A DNA stretch of 24,042 nucleotides, from contig JAFZWX010000081.1 in the NCBI GenBank assembly GCA_017617145.1, positions 1-24,042 of the forward strand. Reading direction: 5' to 3'. The position numbers were made by a program, and so were the translations under genes. The notes beneath the pieces are model-generated. The model saw only the letters and a list, made by a program, of their open reading frames with translations, was not told the origin of the DNA and did not search any database. The DNA comes from Treponema sp. (GTDB lineage Bacteria > Spirochaetota > Spirochaetia > Treponematales > Treponemataceae). Positions 9,221 through 17,550 of this stretch are shown in pieces (within the stretch, counting starts at the first letter, position 1; every line of letters starts with the position of its first letter).

Positions 9221-10126
9221 TTATAATGATAAAATATCATATAACTGCTGTTTCTTAATTTTAATACCAGTAATCTTTACTTCGTTCTCTTTAAGATCAT
9301 TATCTTCGCCGTCTGCAAGGCCAAATACAAAACCAAGCATAACTTTTCCTGCTTTGGCTACTGTTTTATTTTTAAATTCAAAAACAAAATCTAGTAAATA
9401 CTGATTATCATTTTTTGGATCACAAACAAACGAACCACGGACTGTTTCAAGCTGAAGTGTTAACTTTTGACCAGTTAACATAAGCAGAAATGTTTCTGGT
9501 TTATTTGTAATAAAACGAATCTCAGAATCAGATTCTGTTATGTGCTCGTAAGTCTGACTGTCTAGTGAAGAATAATTTTTTCCAACTGAATCATCTGCAG
9601 GAATACTATGAATTTCATCATATTTTGTAAGCATACCTTCTACATCTTCACCAAGAAGAGCAAGCTTATCTGACGGAAATGCAAGTGTTATATCATTCTG
9701 CATGTATAAGCCATATTTTGCAGAAGATGCAGGACCTGTAAACTGAGACACCGACCAGCCGTTCTTTTTTGTTAAGATTTTTGGAATATACTTAATCGGA
9801 ATATTTGAATCAACAGCAAGTTGAAGTCTTGAATCTTTGTTATCGGCATTTAAGCCTGCATAAGCTCTGTTTATTCGACTTGTAAGCTCATCAACATCAG
9901 AATCAGAAATTCCCTGTACATTGCTTTTAATAAGATATTTTACAAGCTCTGGGTCTACGCTTGTTGGAATTGAAATAAAGAAATTTTTATTTTTATCCAA
10001 AAGTTCAGGAGCCTTTACAATTGTGCCACTTGGTACAGATTTACAGGCTGTGATTAAAAGTATTATTACCAGTAAAATGCCCTTTGACAAGCTCAGGGAC
10101 CACAGTGATCTACTATGCTTTTTCAA
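9221..10126 (-). CDS. Lipoprotein of unknown function with a palindromic repeat inside its signal-peptide coding region
   Basis: A TTG start at 10126 is preferred to the ATG at 10150: the SD GGAG (10135-10138 on the minus strand) is 8 nt before the TTG, and the protein then starts MKKHSRS with lipobox LITAC (Cys 28), the usual lipoprotein form. The ATG form would add eight residues and lacks an obvious SD. The mature protein is about 273 aa, with no family I recognise; it has VDPELVKYLIK early, and the C-terminal half is rich in beta-type patterns (FLLMLTGQKLTLQLE, then YLLDFVFEFKNK). It overlaps the 3' end of ileS by 14 bp and ends 15 nt before upp, so it belongs to that operon. The basic start of the signal peptide is encoded by a REP-like palindrome (see 10080-10098). 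Confidence 0.85.
   Translation of the reverse strand: MKKHSRSLWSLSLSKGILLVIILLITACKSVPSGTIVKAPELLDKNKNFFISIPTSVDPELVKYLIKSNVQGISDSDVDELTSRINRAYAGLNADNKDSRLQLAVDSNIPIKYIPKILTKKNGWSVSQFTGPASSAKYGLYMQNDITLAFPSDKLALLGEDVEGMLTKYDEIHSIPADDSVGKNYSSLDSQTYEHITESDSEIRFITNKPETFLLMLTGQKLTLQLETVRGSFVCDPKNDNQYLLDFVFEFKNKTVAKAGKVMLGFVFGLADGEDNDLKENEVKITGIKIKKQQLYDILSL
10080..10098. repeat. REP-like palindrome within a lipoprotein signal sequence
   Basis: The 19-mer CCCTTTGACAAGCTCAGGG has CCCT/AGGG outer arms, an inner GA/TC pair and a TT bulge. It is one base from CCCTTCGACAAGCTCAGGG, which I know as a short palindromic repeat found in many bacterial genomes. Translated on the minus strand it gives SLSLSKG in the n-region of the signal peptide. 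No second copy is in this window. Confidence 0.6.
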
Positions 10127-13100
10127 TTTTAATACTCCATTTTTTGTCATCGGCTTCTATTTCAGTTCCAGAAACATTTCCATTCCATTTTATTTCCTGA
10201 GCAAGAGTTTCATTCGAAATAAAATCTGTAAACATTTCATAAGCATCTTTTAGAGAGTCGTCTCCCCCTACTTCAAGCTTAATTCTATCTGTAACGTTTA
10301 AGCCGCTTTCCTTACGCAAGTTTTGAATACCACGAATAAGATCACGAACATATCCTTCTTTCTTAAGTTCGTCTGTAACCTTTGAATCAAGACCAACTGT
10401 TAATGTTCCTTCGTTCAAAACCTTAAGGTCATCTTTTTCAAAGCGTTCAACAATTACCTTTTCGCTATCAAGCTCAACAGATTTTCCTTCTACTTCAATT
10501 GTAAGCTTTGTGCCTTCAAGAATTGACTGAATCTGTTCAGAAGTAAGTGTTGCAATTACATTTGCAGCCTGCTTCATTATAGGACCAAGTTCTTTTCCAA
10601 GTACTTTAAAGTTTGCTTTTGCCTTATATTCAACAAGCTCATCTTCGCGTTCGTGGAAAATAACTTCTTTGACGTTCAATTCTTCACGAATACAGTCTTC
10701 CATTTCGGCAAGTACTTTCTTTTCATTTTCATTTCGTGTAACAAGCGCAACAGAAGCAAGCGGTTGACGGTTCTTAAGGTTAAAGGTATTTCTAAGGCTG
10801 TGTCCCATAGAAACAGCTTTTTGTACAGTTTCCATCTTGAATTCAAGTTCTGCATCCATCCAGGCATTATTTGGAACAGGATAATCACAAAGATGAACAG
10901 ATTCAGGGTCCGTTTCTGTTTTAAGATTCTGATACATTGTTTCAGAAATAAATGGAACAAAAGGAGCAGCTACCTTACAAAGAGTTTTTAATGCAATATA
11001 AAGAGCTTCGTATGCTTCTGCCTTGTCGCTGTCATTTTCGCTTTTCCAGAAACGGCGTCTGCTGCGACGAATATACCAGTTATTCAATTCATCAATAAAC
11101 TTAACGATTGGATCAATAGCACCAGACAAATCATAAGCATCAAGTGACTGTGAAACTTCTCGTACAAGATTTTGTGTAATAGATAAAAGCCATGCATCAA
11201 GAGGATTTGACGGAAGCTTATCATTAAACAGATTTCCTGTTGGACTTACTTTGTCGATGTTTGCATAAGTTATAAAGAAATAATAAGAGTTCCACAACGG
11301 AATAATTATAGATTTAAGAATGTCGCGTACACCATCATCTGAATAACGGATTTCATCTGCTTTTACAACGGCAGAATGCATTAAGAACAGACGAATTGCA
11401 TCGGCACCAAATTTATTAATTGCTTCCACAGGATCTGTGTAATTGCGTAATGACTTAGACATTTTTCGTCCGTCACTTGCAAGAACAATACCGTTTACAA
11501 TACAGTTTTTAAATGCAGGCTTATCAAAAAGCTGAGCAGAAAGAACTGTAAGTGTATAGAACCATCCGCGTGTCTGATCAAGACCTTCAGAAATAAAATC
11601 TGCGGGGAAATGGTTTTCAAAGAATTCTTTATTTTCGAACGGATAATGAAGCTGAGCATAAGGCATAGAACCAGATTCAAACCAGCAGTCAAAAACCTCT
11701 GGAATACGCTTCATTGTACCTTTACCACATTTTGGACACTTGAATGTAATTTTATCTACAAACTGCTTGTGTAAATCATCTGGATAAACACCACTTAAAT
11801 CTTTAAGCTCCTTACGGCTTCCAACACATAATGTATGATTACAGTCTGGATCATCACAACGCCAGATTGGAATAGGATTTCCCCAGTAGCGGTTTCGGCT
11901 AACTGCCCAGTCTCGAGCACCAGCAAGCCATTTTCCAAAACGACCTTCCTTAATATGGTTAGGCTGCCAGTTTATTGCGCTATTTGCTTTTAACAAAACA
12001 TCATGATAATCTGCAACCTTTACAAACCAGCTTCCAATACCACGATAAATAAGTGGAGAACCACAACGCCAGCAATGAGGATATGAGTGAACTATTGTAT
12101 CTCGTTTAACAAGTTTCTTTTCATCTTTAAGCCGTTGAATAATATCTTTATCGCATTCCTTTACAAAACGACCTGTATAATCAGAAACATCCTTTGTAAA
12201 TTTACATTCTGCATCTATTGGTTCTACTTCCGGAACACCACTACCTGCAAAAACTTTATGGTCTTCTTCACCAAATGCAGGTGCAATATGAACAATACCT
12301 GTACCATCTTCTGTAGAAACATAAGCTGCATTAAACATGCGGAATGCACCCTTTACGCATTTCTGGTTAGAAATTGCTTCACAGGCAGCAGGATCTTTTA
12401 AAGAAGCAAAATATGGGAATAATGGTTCATATTCTGCATCAATAAAATCTTTACCTTTTTTAGTCCAGATTATTTCATAATCGGTTTCATTTTTATAATA
12501 TGAAGAAAGTCGTGCCTGTGCAAAAATATATTTGTCGCCGCTTTCTTTATCAAGGATTTTTACGTAATCAATATCTGGGCCCATACAAAGACCAAGATTT
12601 GAAGGCAAAGTCCATGGAGTTGTTGTCCAGGCAAGGAAATATGTTTTTCCATCTGCCATATCAGAATCATTAATAGCAGGAGCGCATTTTGTAATTTTAA
12701 ATCTTATTGTTACAGTTGGATCCTGAACATCTTTGTAACCTTGAGCAAGTTCATGAGTAGAAAGAACGGTTGAACAACGAGGACAATATGGAAGAATATA
12801 TTTACCTTCGTAAATCAAGCCCTTTTCCCAAAGAGATTTTGCAACCCACCAGATAGATTCCATATATTCAGGATTCATTGTTTTGTAGTCGTTATCAAAA
12901 TCTACCCAACGTCCCATTCGTGTAATTGTTTTACGCCATTCAGAAGTATATCGTAAAACAGATGCCCTGCAGGCTTCGTTAAATTTATCGCAGCCTAAAG
13001 CATCAATTTCGTGTTTTGAGTTAAGACCAAGCTCTTTTTCTATAAGATTTTCAATAGGAAGTCCATGACAATCCCAGCCAAAGCGTCGTTCAACTCTTTT

Positions 13101-13331
13101 GCCCTTCATTGTCTGATAGCGTGGAATAATATCTTTGATTGTAGATGGAATAAAATGTCCAAAGTGTGGAAGACCTGTTGCAAACGGAGGACCATCATAA
13201 AAAACAAAATCCTCTGCCCCTTCTCTCTGACTTACAGATTTTTTAAAAATATCATTTTCCTGCCAGAATTTTAAAACTTCTTCTTCTTGTTTTGGAAAGT
13301 CAACCTTTGTATCTACTGGTTTAAAGCTCAT
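10113..13331 (-). CDS. ileS: Isoleucyl-tRNA synthetase (large, eukaryote/archaea-like type)
   Basis: It charges tRNA-Ile with isoleucine. The 1072-aa product is complete: HIGH-type motif HFGH at residues 56-59 preceded by DGPPFATGLP; KMSKS at 623-627 followed by LRNYTDP; and an editing (CP1) domain about 200-400 with TTTPWTLPSN (236-245) and GTGIVHIAPAFG (343-354). Cys pairs resembling metal sites are CPRC (183-186), CWRC (420-423) and CPKC (532-535). The wording of the HIGH and KMSKS regions and the length match the eukaryote-like IleRS class, which some bacteria including spirochaetes carry and which tends to be insensitive to mupirocin. The SD AAGGA (13340-13344, minus strand) is 8 nt before the ATG. 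It leads an operon with a lipoprotein, upp and a TPR lipoprotein. Confidence 0.97.
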   Translation of the reverse strand: MSFKPVDTKVDFPKQEEEVLKFWQENDIFKKSVSQREGAEDFVFYDGPPFATGLPHFGHFIPSTIKDIIPRYQTMKGKRVERRFGWDCHGLPIENLIEKELGLNSKHEIDALGCDKFNEACRASVLRYTSEWRKTITRMGRWVDFDNDYKTMNPEYMESIWWVAKSLWEKGLIYEGKYILPYCPRCSTVLSTHELAQGYKDVQDPTVTIRFKITKCAPAINDSDMADGKTYFLAWTTTPWTLPSNLGLCMGPDIDYVKILDKESGDKYIFAQARLSSYYKNETDYEIIWTKKGKDFIDAEYEPLFPYFASLKDPAACEAISNQKCVKGAFRMFNAAYVSTEDGTGIVHIAPAFGEEDHKVFAGSGVPEVEPIDAECKFTKDVSDYTGRFVKECDKDIIQRLKDEKKLVKRDTIVHSYPHCWRCGSPLIYRGIGSWFVKVADYHDVLLKANSAINWQPNHIKEGRFGKWLAGARDWAVSRNRYWGNPIPIWRCDDPDCNHTLCVGSRKELKDLSGVYPDDLHKQFVDKITFKCPKCGKGTMKRIPEVFDCWFESGSMPYAQLHYPFENKEFFENHFPADFISEGLDQTRGWFYTLTVLSAQLFDKPAFKNCIVNGIVLASDGRKMSKSLRNYTDPVEAINKFGADAIRLFLMHSAVVKADEIRYSDDGVRDILKSIIIPLWNSYYFFITYANIDKVSPTGNLFNDKLPSNPLDAWLLSITQNLVREVSQSLDAYDLSGAIDPIVKFIDELNNWYIRRSRRRFWKSENDSDKAEAYEALYIALKTLCKVAAPFVPFISETMYQNLKTETDPESVHLCDYPVPNNAWMDAELEFKMETVQKAVSMGHSLRNTFNLKNRQPLASVALVTRNENEKKVLAEMEDCIREELNVKEVIFHEREDELVEYKAKANFKVLGKELGPIMKQAANVIATLTSEQIQSILEGTKLTIEVEGKSVELDSEKVIVERFEKDDLKVLNEGTLTVGLDSKVTDELKKEGYVRDLIRGIQNLRKESGLNVTDRIKLEVGGDDSLKDAYEMFTDFISNETLAQEIKWNGNVSGTEIEADDKKWSIKIEKA

Positions 13332-13367
13332 AAAAAATATCCTTAAAATATTAAAAATGTTGCAAAT

Positions 13368-13376
13368 ATAATATCA
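13368..13376 (-). promoter_or_regulatory. Candidate extended -10 promoter for the ileS operon
   Basis: On the minus strand TGA-TATTAT forms an extended -10 about 37 nt before the ileS start. No convincing -35 lies 16-18 nt upstream. The surrounding DNA is very AT-rich, so chance matches are common. Confidence 0.35.
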
Positions 13377-13443
13377 TAAAATATAAGATTATTCTATATA
13401 TTGGTAATTATGTGTACATTTTGAATTATAATTAATACATTTT

Positions 13444-13526
13444 GAGTGTACGACCTTTCATGGAAAATACAAGGGCACAACAGAAGGAAGTTGTACCCTT
13501 GTATTTTCCATTACGGTCGTGCACTC
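13444..13526. repeat. 83-bp inverted repeat (37/38-bp arms, 8-nt loop), MITE-like or a long hairpin
   Basis: The left arm (13444-13481) and right arm (13490-13526) are near-perfect reverse complements. GAGTG-ACGACC is followed by a short internal loop (TTTC versus TAC), then a perfect 16-bp block ATGGAAAATACAAGGG and ACAAC at the apex, around loop AGAAGGAA. It lies in the only large gap between ileS and the transglutaminase-like genes, all on the minus strand. No uninterrupted T-run follows on either strand, so it is not a textbook terminator, though it could still stop readthrough from the gene at 13587-15194. An open frame across it (13442-13678) is a by-product of the hairpin. The rest of this 255-bp gap is AT-rich with no gene. 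Confidence 0.85.
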
Positions 13527-13586
13527 GATTGGAGCATTTGTATTTATTATTTCTTATAACTTATATTTCTTATATTTTTAATATTT

Positions 13587-15194
13587 TTAATATTTTAAGT
13601 TCTGGAAATCTTCGAGGAGAGTTTTTTTATCGGGGGCTTTTAGGGAACTGTCGGCTTCGGGAACACTTACTGCTTTAAATGCTTTCCAGGCATCACTTAA
13701 TGGGATAATTAAAGCATTTTCACTTGCTTTTATCCATTGGCTATAACCTGTTTTTAATGCAAGGTCAAAAGTATCGGTACACAATGTTATTTCATAAGGA
13801 ATCCAGGCTTTTCCATTGTATTCAACATATCGGCCACCAGGAACTAAGCTAGAAGCATCTTCGGGTGCGACACCTGAATCAAAAGCTATGTAAATATGAC
13901 CAGGAATAGTTATAAAGGCTGTTTCAATACCAATCGCTTCCAAAAGCGAGCAATTCATAATTGAAAGGTCGTCACAATCTCCGCCATGATATGTTAGTGT
14001 CTGATAAGGGAATTGCAAAAAGTCTATTGCAATGCTTCCGGTATTATCTGAATAGGCAGAAGTCGGATCTATAACATAATTAATTCCATAATTTTTTAGA
14101 GCACAAAACAAAGCACCTGCATATTGAATATTTACAGGAATATCTTTTCGTAATGAACCTTTTACAATAGATTTAACTTGGCGTGCAAATTTAAGAGCAC
14201 TTGCATCGCGTGGAGAAGCAAAAGCAGCAGCCTGCCTGTCATCGGCCCAGGTCATTGAGTTTCGGCTCAAAGTTGTAAAAGACAAATTATGTGTAAAGTC
14301 TTTACTTTTATTTAAAAGCTTATATTCAACATAAATAGTTCCATCTGTAATAGAATCAGAAAGCTGGCCTAAAATACTTTCGTTTAAAAGTGCAGTAATA
14401 TCTATAGTTACTGAATTTCCTTGTTTAATCTTATCAAAAGAACCAATCAATGTTCTTGCAATCATATACTGATTATTAAAATATACTTTTACATCTGTAA
14501 TTGCTGCTTCTTCGTTATTTTGAATTGTAATTGTTCCAAACGGATTGTCTGCATAGTGAGCATAAAAAACAGGAAACAATGGCTGAAGCTCTTCATCAGT
14601 AACAGTAAGGTTCGAAGAATACCGCATTGCTTTAGTAAAACTGTATGTAAACCCTATTCCTGCGTGAGCTGTGTGCGAAAAAAAGCGTTTAGGTAATTGA
14701 AGTAATTTATATCCGCCAAAAATCGAAATGTCTATTTCTGGAATTATATGAATATTTGCAGAAAGCCTTCCGCCATAAAAGAAACCATTTTGCGAAGGCA
14801 GTCCTTCCTGTTTATTTTCGGTAATAGTCCATAAACCGCCGATAGCTTCAGGAAAAATATAAAAGCGGTCTGTAATTCTTAAGTTATAACCTAATGCAAA
14901 ATTGTAATCCAGATATTGTTCACTGTTTATTCCCTTTTCAAATAGATTATAAAAAGAACCCTGCAACGAAAACATAAGGCTGTCGTTTGCTCTTATAGTT
15001 GCCGGTGAAAAATCAAAGCTTAAAATTCCACCAACAGAAATATTTGATACATTAAGAAACAATGAATAAGAAGGAAGAATTCTTACTTGAAAATCGGCAG
15101 AAAAAGCAGGAACAGCTGATGCAGCAAAAATAAATATTGCCATTAAAAAACATTTGAGTTTTTTTAATTTTGCTGCAAAAAAAGTTTTTTTCAT
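13587..15194 (-). CDS. Exported protein: barrel-like N-terminus + transglutaminase-like domain with intact catalytic residues
   Basis: The 535-aa product has a signal peptide (MKK, hydrophobic core, AFSA cleavage near residue 33). Residues about 34-190 alternate in an outer-membrane beta-barrel pattern. A second, Ig-like region (about 215-310) is shared with the upstream paralogue. Residues about 330-510 are transglutaminase-like (papain fold): GGDCDD places the nucleophile at Cys 407, PGHIYIAF gives His 433, and W-I-P-Y-E (464-468) supplies the acidic third position. Such domains act as peptidases, cross-linkers or peptide-binding modules; the substrate here is not predictable. It starts 7 nt after its paralogue's stop, so the two form an operon. 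Confidence 0.85.
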   Translation of the reverse strand: MKKTFFAAKLKKLKCFLMAIFIFAASAVPAFSADFQVRILPSYSLFLNVSNISVGGILSFDFSPATIRANDSLMFSLQGSFYNLFEKGINSEQYLDYNFALGYNLRITDRFYIFPEAIGGLWTITENKQEGLPSQNGFFYGGRLSANIHIIPEIDISIFGGYKLLQLPKRFFSHTAHAGIGFTYSFTKAMRYSSNLTVTDEELQPLFPVFYAHYADNPFGTITIQNNEEAAITDVKVYFNNQYMIARTLIGSFDKIKQGNSVTIDITALLNESILGQLSDSITDGTIYVEYKLLNKSKDFTHNLSFTTLSRNSMTWADDRQAAAFASPRDASALKFARQVKSIVKGSLRKDIPVNIQYAGALFCALKNYGINYVIDPTSAYSDNTGSIAIDFLQFPYQTLTYHGGDCDDLSIMNCSLLEAIGIETAFITIPGHIYIAFDSGVAPEDASSLVPGGRYVEYNGKAWIPYEITLCTDTFDLALKTGYSQWIKASENALIIPLSDAWKAFKAVSVPEADSSLKAPDKKTLLEDFQNLKY

Positions 15195-15201
15195 ATAGAG
15201 C

Positions 15202-17112
15202 CTATTGTTCCAGTTTTGTTTTTAGACTTTCAAGACCAGACAATGCTGTTTTATTTTCAGGATCAATTTCTAGAACTTTATTATATTGATTTGCAGCTTC
15301 TTCATAATTCTGTTCAATTACAAAAATATTCGCAATATTATTCATGGCCGAAACAGAATTTGTTTTTGCAAAAGCCTCTTTAGCTTCGGTGTATCGTTTT
15401 GCACGTACAAGAGCGACACCAAGTTTATTTGTATCACCTGTTTGTTCTACTCTTGCAACGATAGGATTTAAATCTGAAATTATATAATTCTTAATTGCAA
15501 TATCAAGCTGATTAGCAATGAGTGTACTTGATGGCTTTGGAATATTTTTTGAAGCAATATTGTAAACTACAGGTTTATAAACAGTCCAGGCATCTTCTAC
15601 AAGTATAAACTCATAATCGCCATATTCATCATTAAGAGCTTCTTCTAATACTTTTGCACCATTAATACGGCTTTTTGTAAATCCATTTTCGAAATTTGCC
15701 ATTGAAAGCGGAAGATATACTTTTTCGGCATCGTAATCAATAAACACAGAAGCTTCATCGGCAAAATGATTCGATACTGAATTTGGTTTCATATTTAGAT
15801 CAACAAAAACAACAAAATCTTCAGCGGTGGCCATATATGCACAACTGATTCCCTGCGATTCCAAAAGTGACATTAGGAGAATTCCAAGGTCATCGTAATC
15901 GCCGCCTAAGCATTCCATTGTTTGCAGAGGATAAAGAATTGAATCAACTTCTTCGGTTGTATGATAATCAATATATGGAGTAAGTGTATCTTCTGAATAA
16001 TTAATTGCTGCACAGCGAAGAGCTACAAACATAGCGGCTGCAAACTGAAAATTCCTGTTCATTCCAGTTGCAAGTTGATTTCTTGCTACACCAGCCACAG
16101 ATTTTGCAAAGTTTTGAATTTCTGGAGTTTCGGAAGAAATAAAAGTACTTAAAGAAGCTAAATCGGACCATATAAAGGCGTTTCTGTTTCGTACTTTTAA
16201 TGAAACATTCTGTTCAATTCGATTTTTCTTTCCTAAAAACTCATATTCAATAATTACAGAACCAGGAATCAGACCATCTTCAGTAAAAGTCATTATAGCA
16301 TCTGAAAAATCAATATAAAGCGGAATTTGCGCATTTTTGAATCGATTAAGGCGTTTTATAGTTCCACATTCAATTAAACTGTTAGTATATTTGTCGGCAT
16401 CAAAATAAATATGAACGTTTCGGATTTCTGCAGATTCGTGATTTGTTATGGTTATTATTCCGCATTCATTGTCACGATAAATACGACTGAAGGATGGATT
16501 TATGTCATCATACTGTTCAAGTGAAACCGAAACCGATTTTGAAGCTTTTTTAATTCCTGTTGATTTTATAATTTTAATACCAATTCCGCCGTAAACACCA
16601 TTATTGAAATTTGAAAAATCTGTTTTTACATATGAAAGATATCCGCCAGTTGCTGTAAGCACAAAAGATGGAGAAAATCTGAAACCTAATTCTGCATAAC
16701 CACGGTAATAAAAGCCAATCGGATTATAAGTATTATAAACTCCACCATCTTCGCGAACATTAACATAACCGGAATTCAAGCCAAAGCCACCACCAATACC
16801 GGTATAAAGTCTTGAAAATGGATAAAAATAAAATCCAAGCCCTGCACCGCCTCCATAAAGCTGCATAGGTTTTATAAAACCAGTTGGTTTAAAAAGTGAA
16901 TAATTACCTTCAAAACCAATAGTCATAAAATTAAAAAGATTGATATCTGATTGCAAAAAGCCGGAAAAGCCTAAAGAAATATTTTCATCAAAAGGATAAT
17001 TTACCGCCGGAGTTATTGTAAAAGTATATTCTGCTGCCTCAAGTTTAAAATGAGAACCAATTGACGTTAAAAAGACAAATGATAATATTAAAGTTCGTAT
17101 CGCTCTCTTCAA
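15202..17112 (-). CDS. Exported paralogue with degenerate transglutaminase-like domain and C-terminal TPRs
   Basis: The TTG start at 17112 is supported by an AGGA SD (17120-17123, minus strand) 7 nt upstream and by the signal peptide that follows (MKRAIRTLIL to about residue 27). The 636-aa product has the same plan as the next gene: a glycine- and aromatic-rich barrel-like region (about 28-185), the shared Ig-like region (about 215-310), and the transglutaminase-like fold (about 330-515). Here the catalytic Cys is Tyr 405 (GGDYDD), the His position reads AEDFVVFVD with no His, and W-x-P-x-E is VYLPLS, so it should be inactive. Residues about 560-635 add two TPR-like units (ALVRAKRYTEAKEAFAK, then IEQNYEEAANQYNKVLEIDP). 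It may act as a binding or scaffold partner of the active paralogue. Confidence 0.88.
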   Translation of the reverse strand: MKRAIRTLILSFVFLTSIGSHFKLEAAEYTFTITPAVNYPFDENISLGFSGFLQSDINLFNFMTIGFEGNYSLFKPTGFIKPMQLYGGGAGLGFYFYPFSRLYTGIGGGFGLNSGYVNVREDGGVYNTYNPIGFYYRGYAELGFRFSPSFVLTATGGYLSYVKTDFSNFNNGVYGGIGIKIIKSTGIKKASKSVSVSLEQYDDINPSFSRIYRDNECGIITITNHESAEIRNVHIYFDADKYTNSLIECGTIKRLNRFKNAQIPLYIDFSDAIMTFTEDGLIPGSVIIEYEFLGKKNRIEQNVSLKVRNRNAFIWSDLASLSTFISSETPEIQNFAKSVAGVARNQLATGMNRNFQFAAAMFVALRCAAINYSEDTLTPYIDYHTTEEVDSILYPLQTMECLGGDYDDLGILLMSLLESQGISCAYMATAEDFVVFVDLNMKPNSVSNHFADEASVFIDYDAEKVYLPLSMANFENGFTKSRINGAKVLEEALNDEYGDYEFILVEDAWTVYKPVVYNIASKNIPKPSSTLIANQLDIAIKNYIISDLNPIVARVEQTGDTNKLGVALVRAKRYTEAKEAFAKTNSVSAMNNIANIFVIEQNYEEAANQYNKVLEIDPENKTALSGLESLKTKLEQ

Positions 17113-17144
17113 TAATGTATCCTGATTTCCTTGTAATCAATTGA

Positions 17145-17153
17145 ATTATATCA
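17145..17153 (-). promoter_or_regulatory. Extended -10 promoter for the two transglutaminase-like genes
   Basis: On the minus strand TGA-TATAAT is a consensus extended -10 about 33 nt upstream of the TTG start, with the SD between. The -35 region (TTTAAT, 17-bp spacer) is weak, as is usual with an extended -10. Confidence 0.55.
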
Positions 17154-17227
17154 CAATTTTAAGGAAAATTAAAGAATTTTCAGGTTTTTAAATCATAAAT
17201 TGTATGAGTTAGTAGAAACTACTACTC

Positions 17228-17305
17228 TCCTCCAAATTTTTTGTATAAGGAACTTGCGTGTGAGGGATGTTATGCCCTTATGAGTTCCATACAAAATTAC
17301 GGAGG
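17228..17305 (+). promoter_or_regulatory. Structured 5' leader of the truncated rpn copy (SD-sequestering hairpin)
   Basis: The 5' arm (TCCTCC at 17228-17233 through GGAACTT ending 17255) can pair with the 3' arm (GAGTTCC from 17282 through GGAGG at 17301-17305), so CCTCC covers the SD. An inner stem AGGG/CCCT lies inside. It matches the leader at 18837-18915 without gaps. Confidence 0.7.
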
Positions 17306-17311
17306 ACAATT

Positions 17312-17449
17312 ATGTCTATTTTTAACAGGAAGTATAAGGATTCTGTTTTCACAGATTTATTCGGCAGCGACAGGGATGGAAAGAAAAATTTTCTTGAATT
17401 GTACAACTGTAAAAGGAGATTTGAGCGTCAGCTTGTATTTATTAGGTGA
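17312..17449 (+). pseudogene. Truncated Rpn-family nuclease gene (N-terminal fragment only)
   Basis: It starts at an ATG 6 nt after the SD GGAGG (17301-17305) and encodes MSIFNRKYKDSVFTDLFGSD and a few more family residues, then leaves homology after codon 32 (17406) and stops at 17449. Bases 17225-17406 align without gaps to 18834-19015, with about 17 mismatches in 182 positions by eye. Of the eight coding differences, seven are synonymous, which suggests both copies were under selection before this one was truncated. The catalytic Asp, Glu and Gln of the family lie beyond the break, so no nuclease can be made. The sequence after the break (17407-17449) matches nothing else here. Confidence 0.85.
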
Positions 17450-17460
17450 CCTGGTATATA
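17433..17460 (+). promoter_or_regulatory. Weak candidate promoter for the PRTase-SLOG pair
   Basis: TTGTAT (17433-17438) and TATATA (17455-17460) are 16 bp apart, about 85 nt before the gene. The AT-rich stretch 17461-17535 offers other possible -10 boxes, so this is tentative. Confidence 0.25.
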
Positions 17461-17550
17461 AATACTTTTTTATTTCCAAAAACTATGATAAAATACTTAT
17501 TGATAAAACTAAATAACTAAGCGTAAACATATCTAAAAGAGGAAATGTTA

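Noticed and set aside
10653..12401. Plus-strand frames inside ileS (for example 10653-10991 and 12087-12401)
   Set aside because: Shadows of a fully recognised gene.
13442..13678. 78-aa plus-strand frame
   Set aside because: It reads through the inverted repeat and the 3' end of the opposite gene; no SD.
17241..17516. 91-aa plus-strand frame over the first rpn leader
   Set aside because: It starts within the hairpin leader and is out of frame with the recognisable Rpn fragment.
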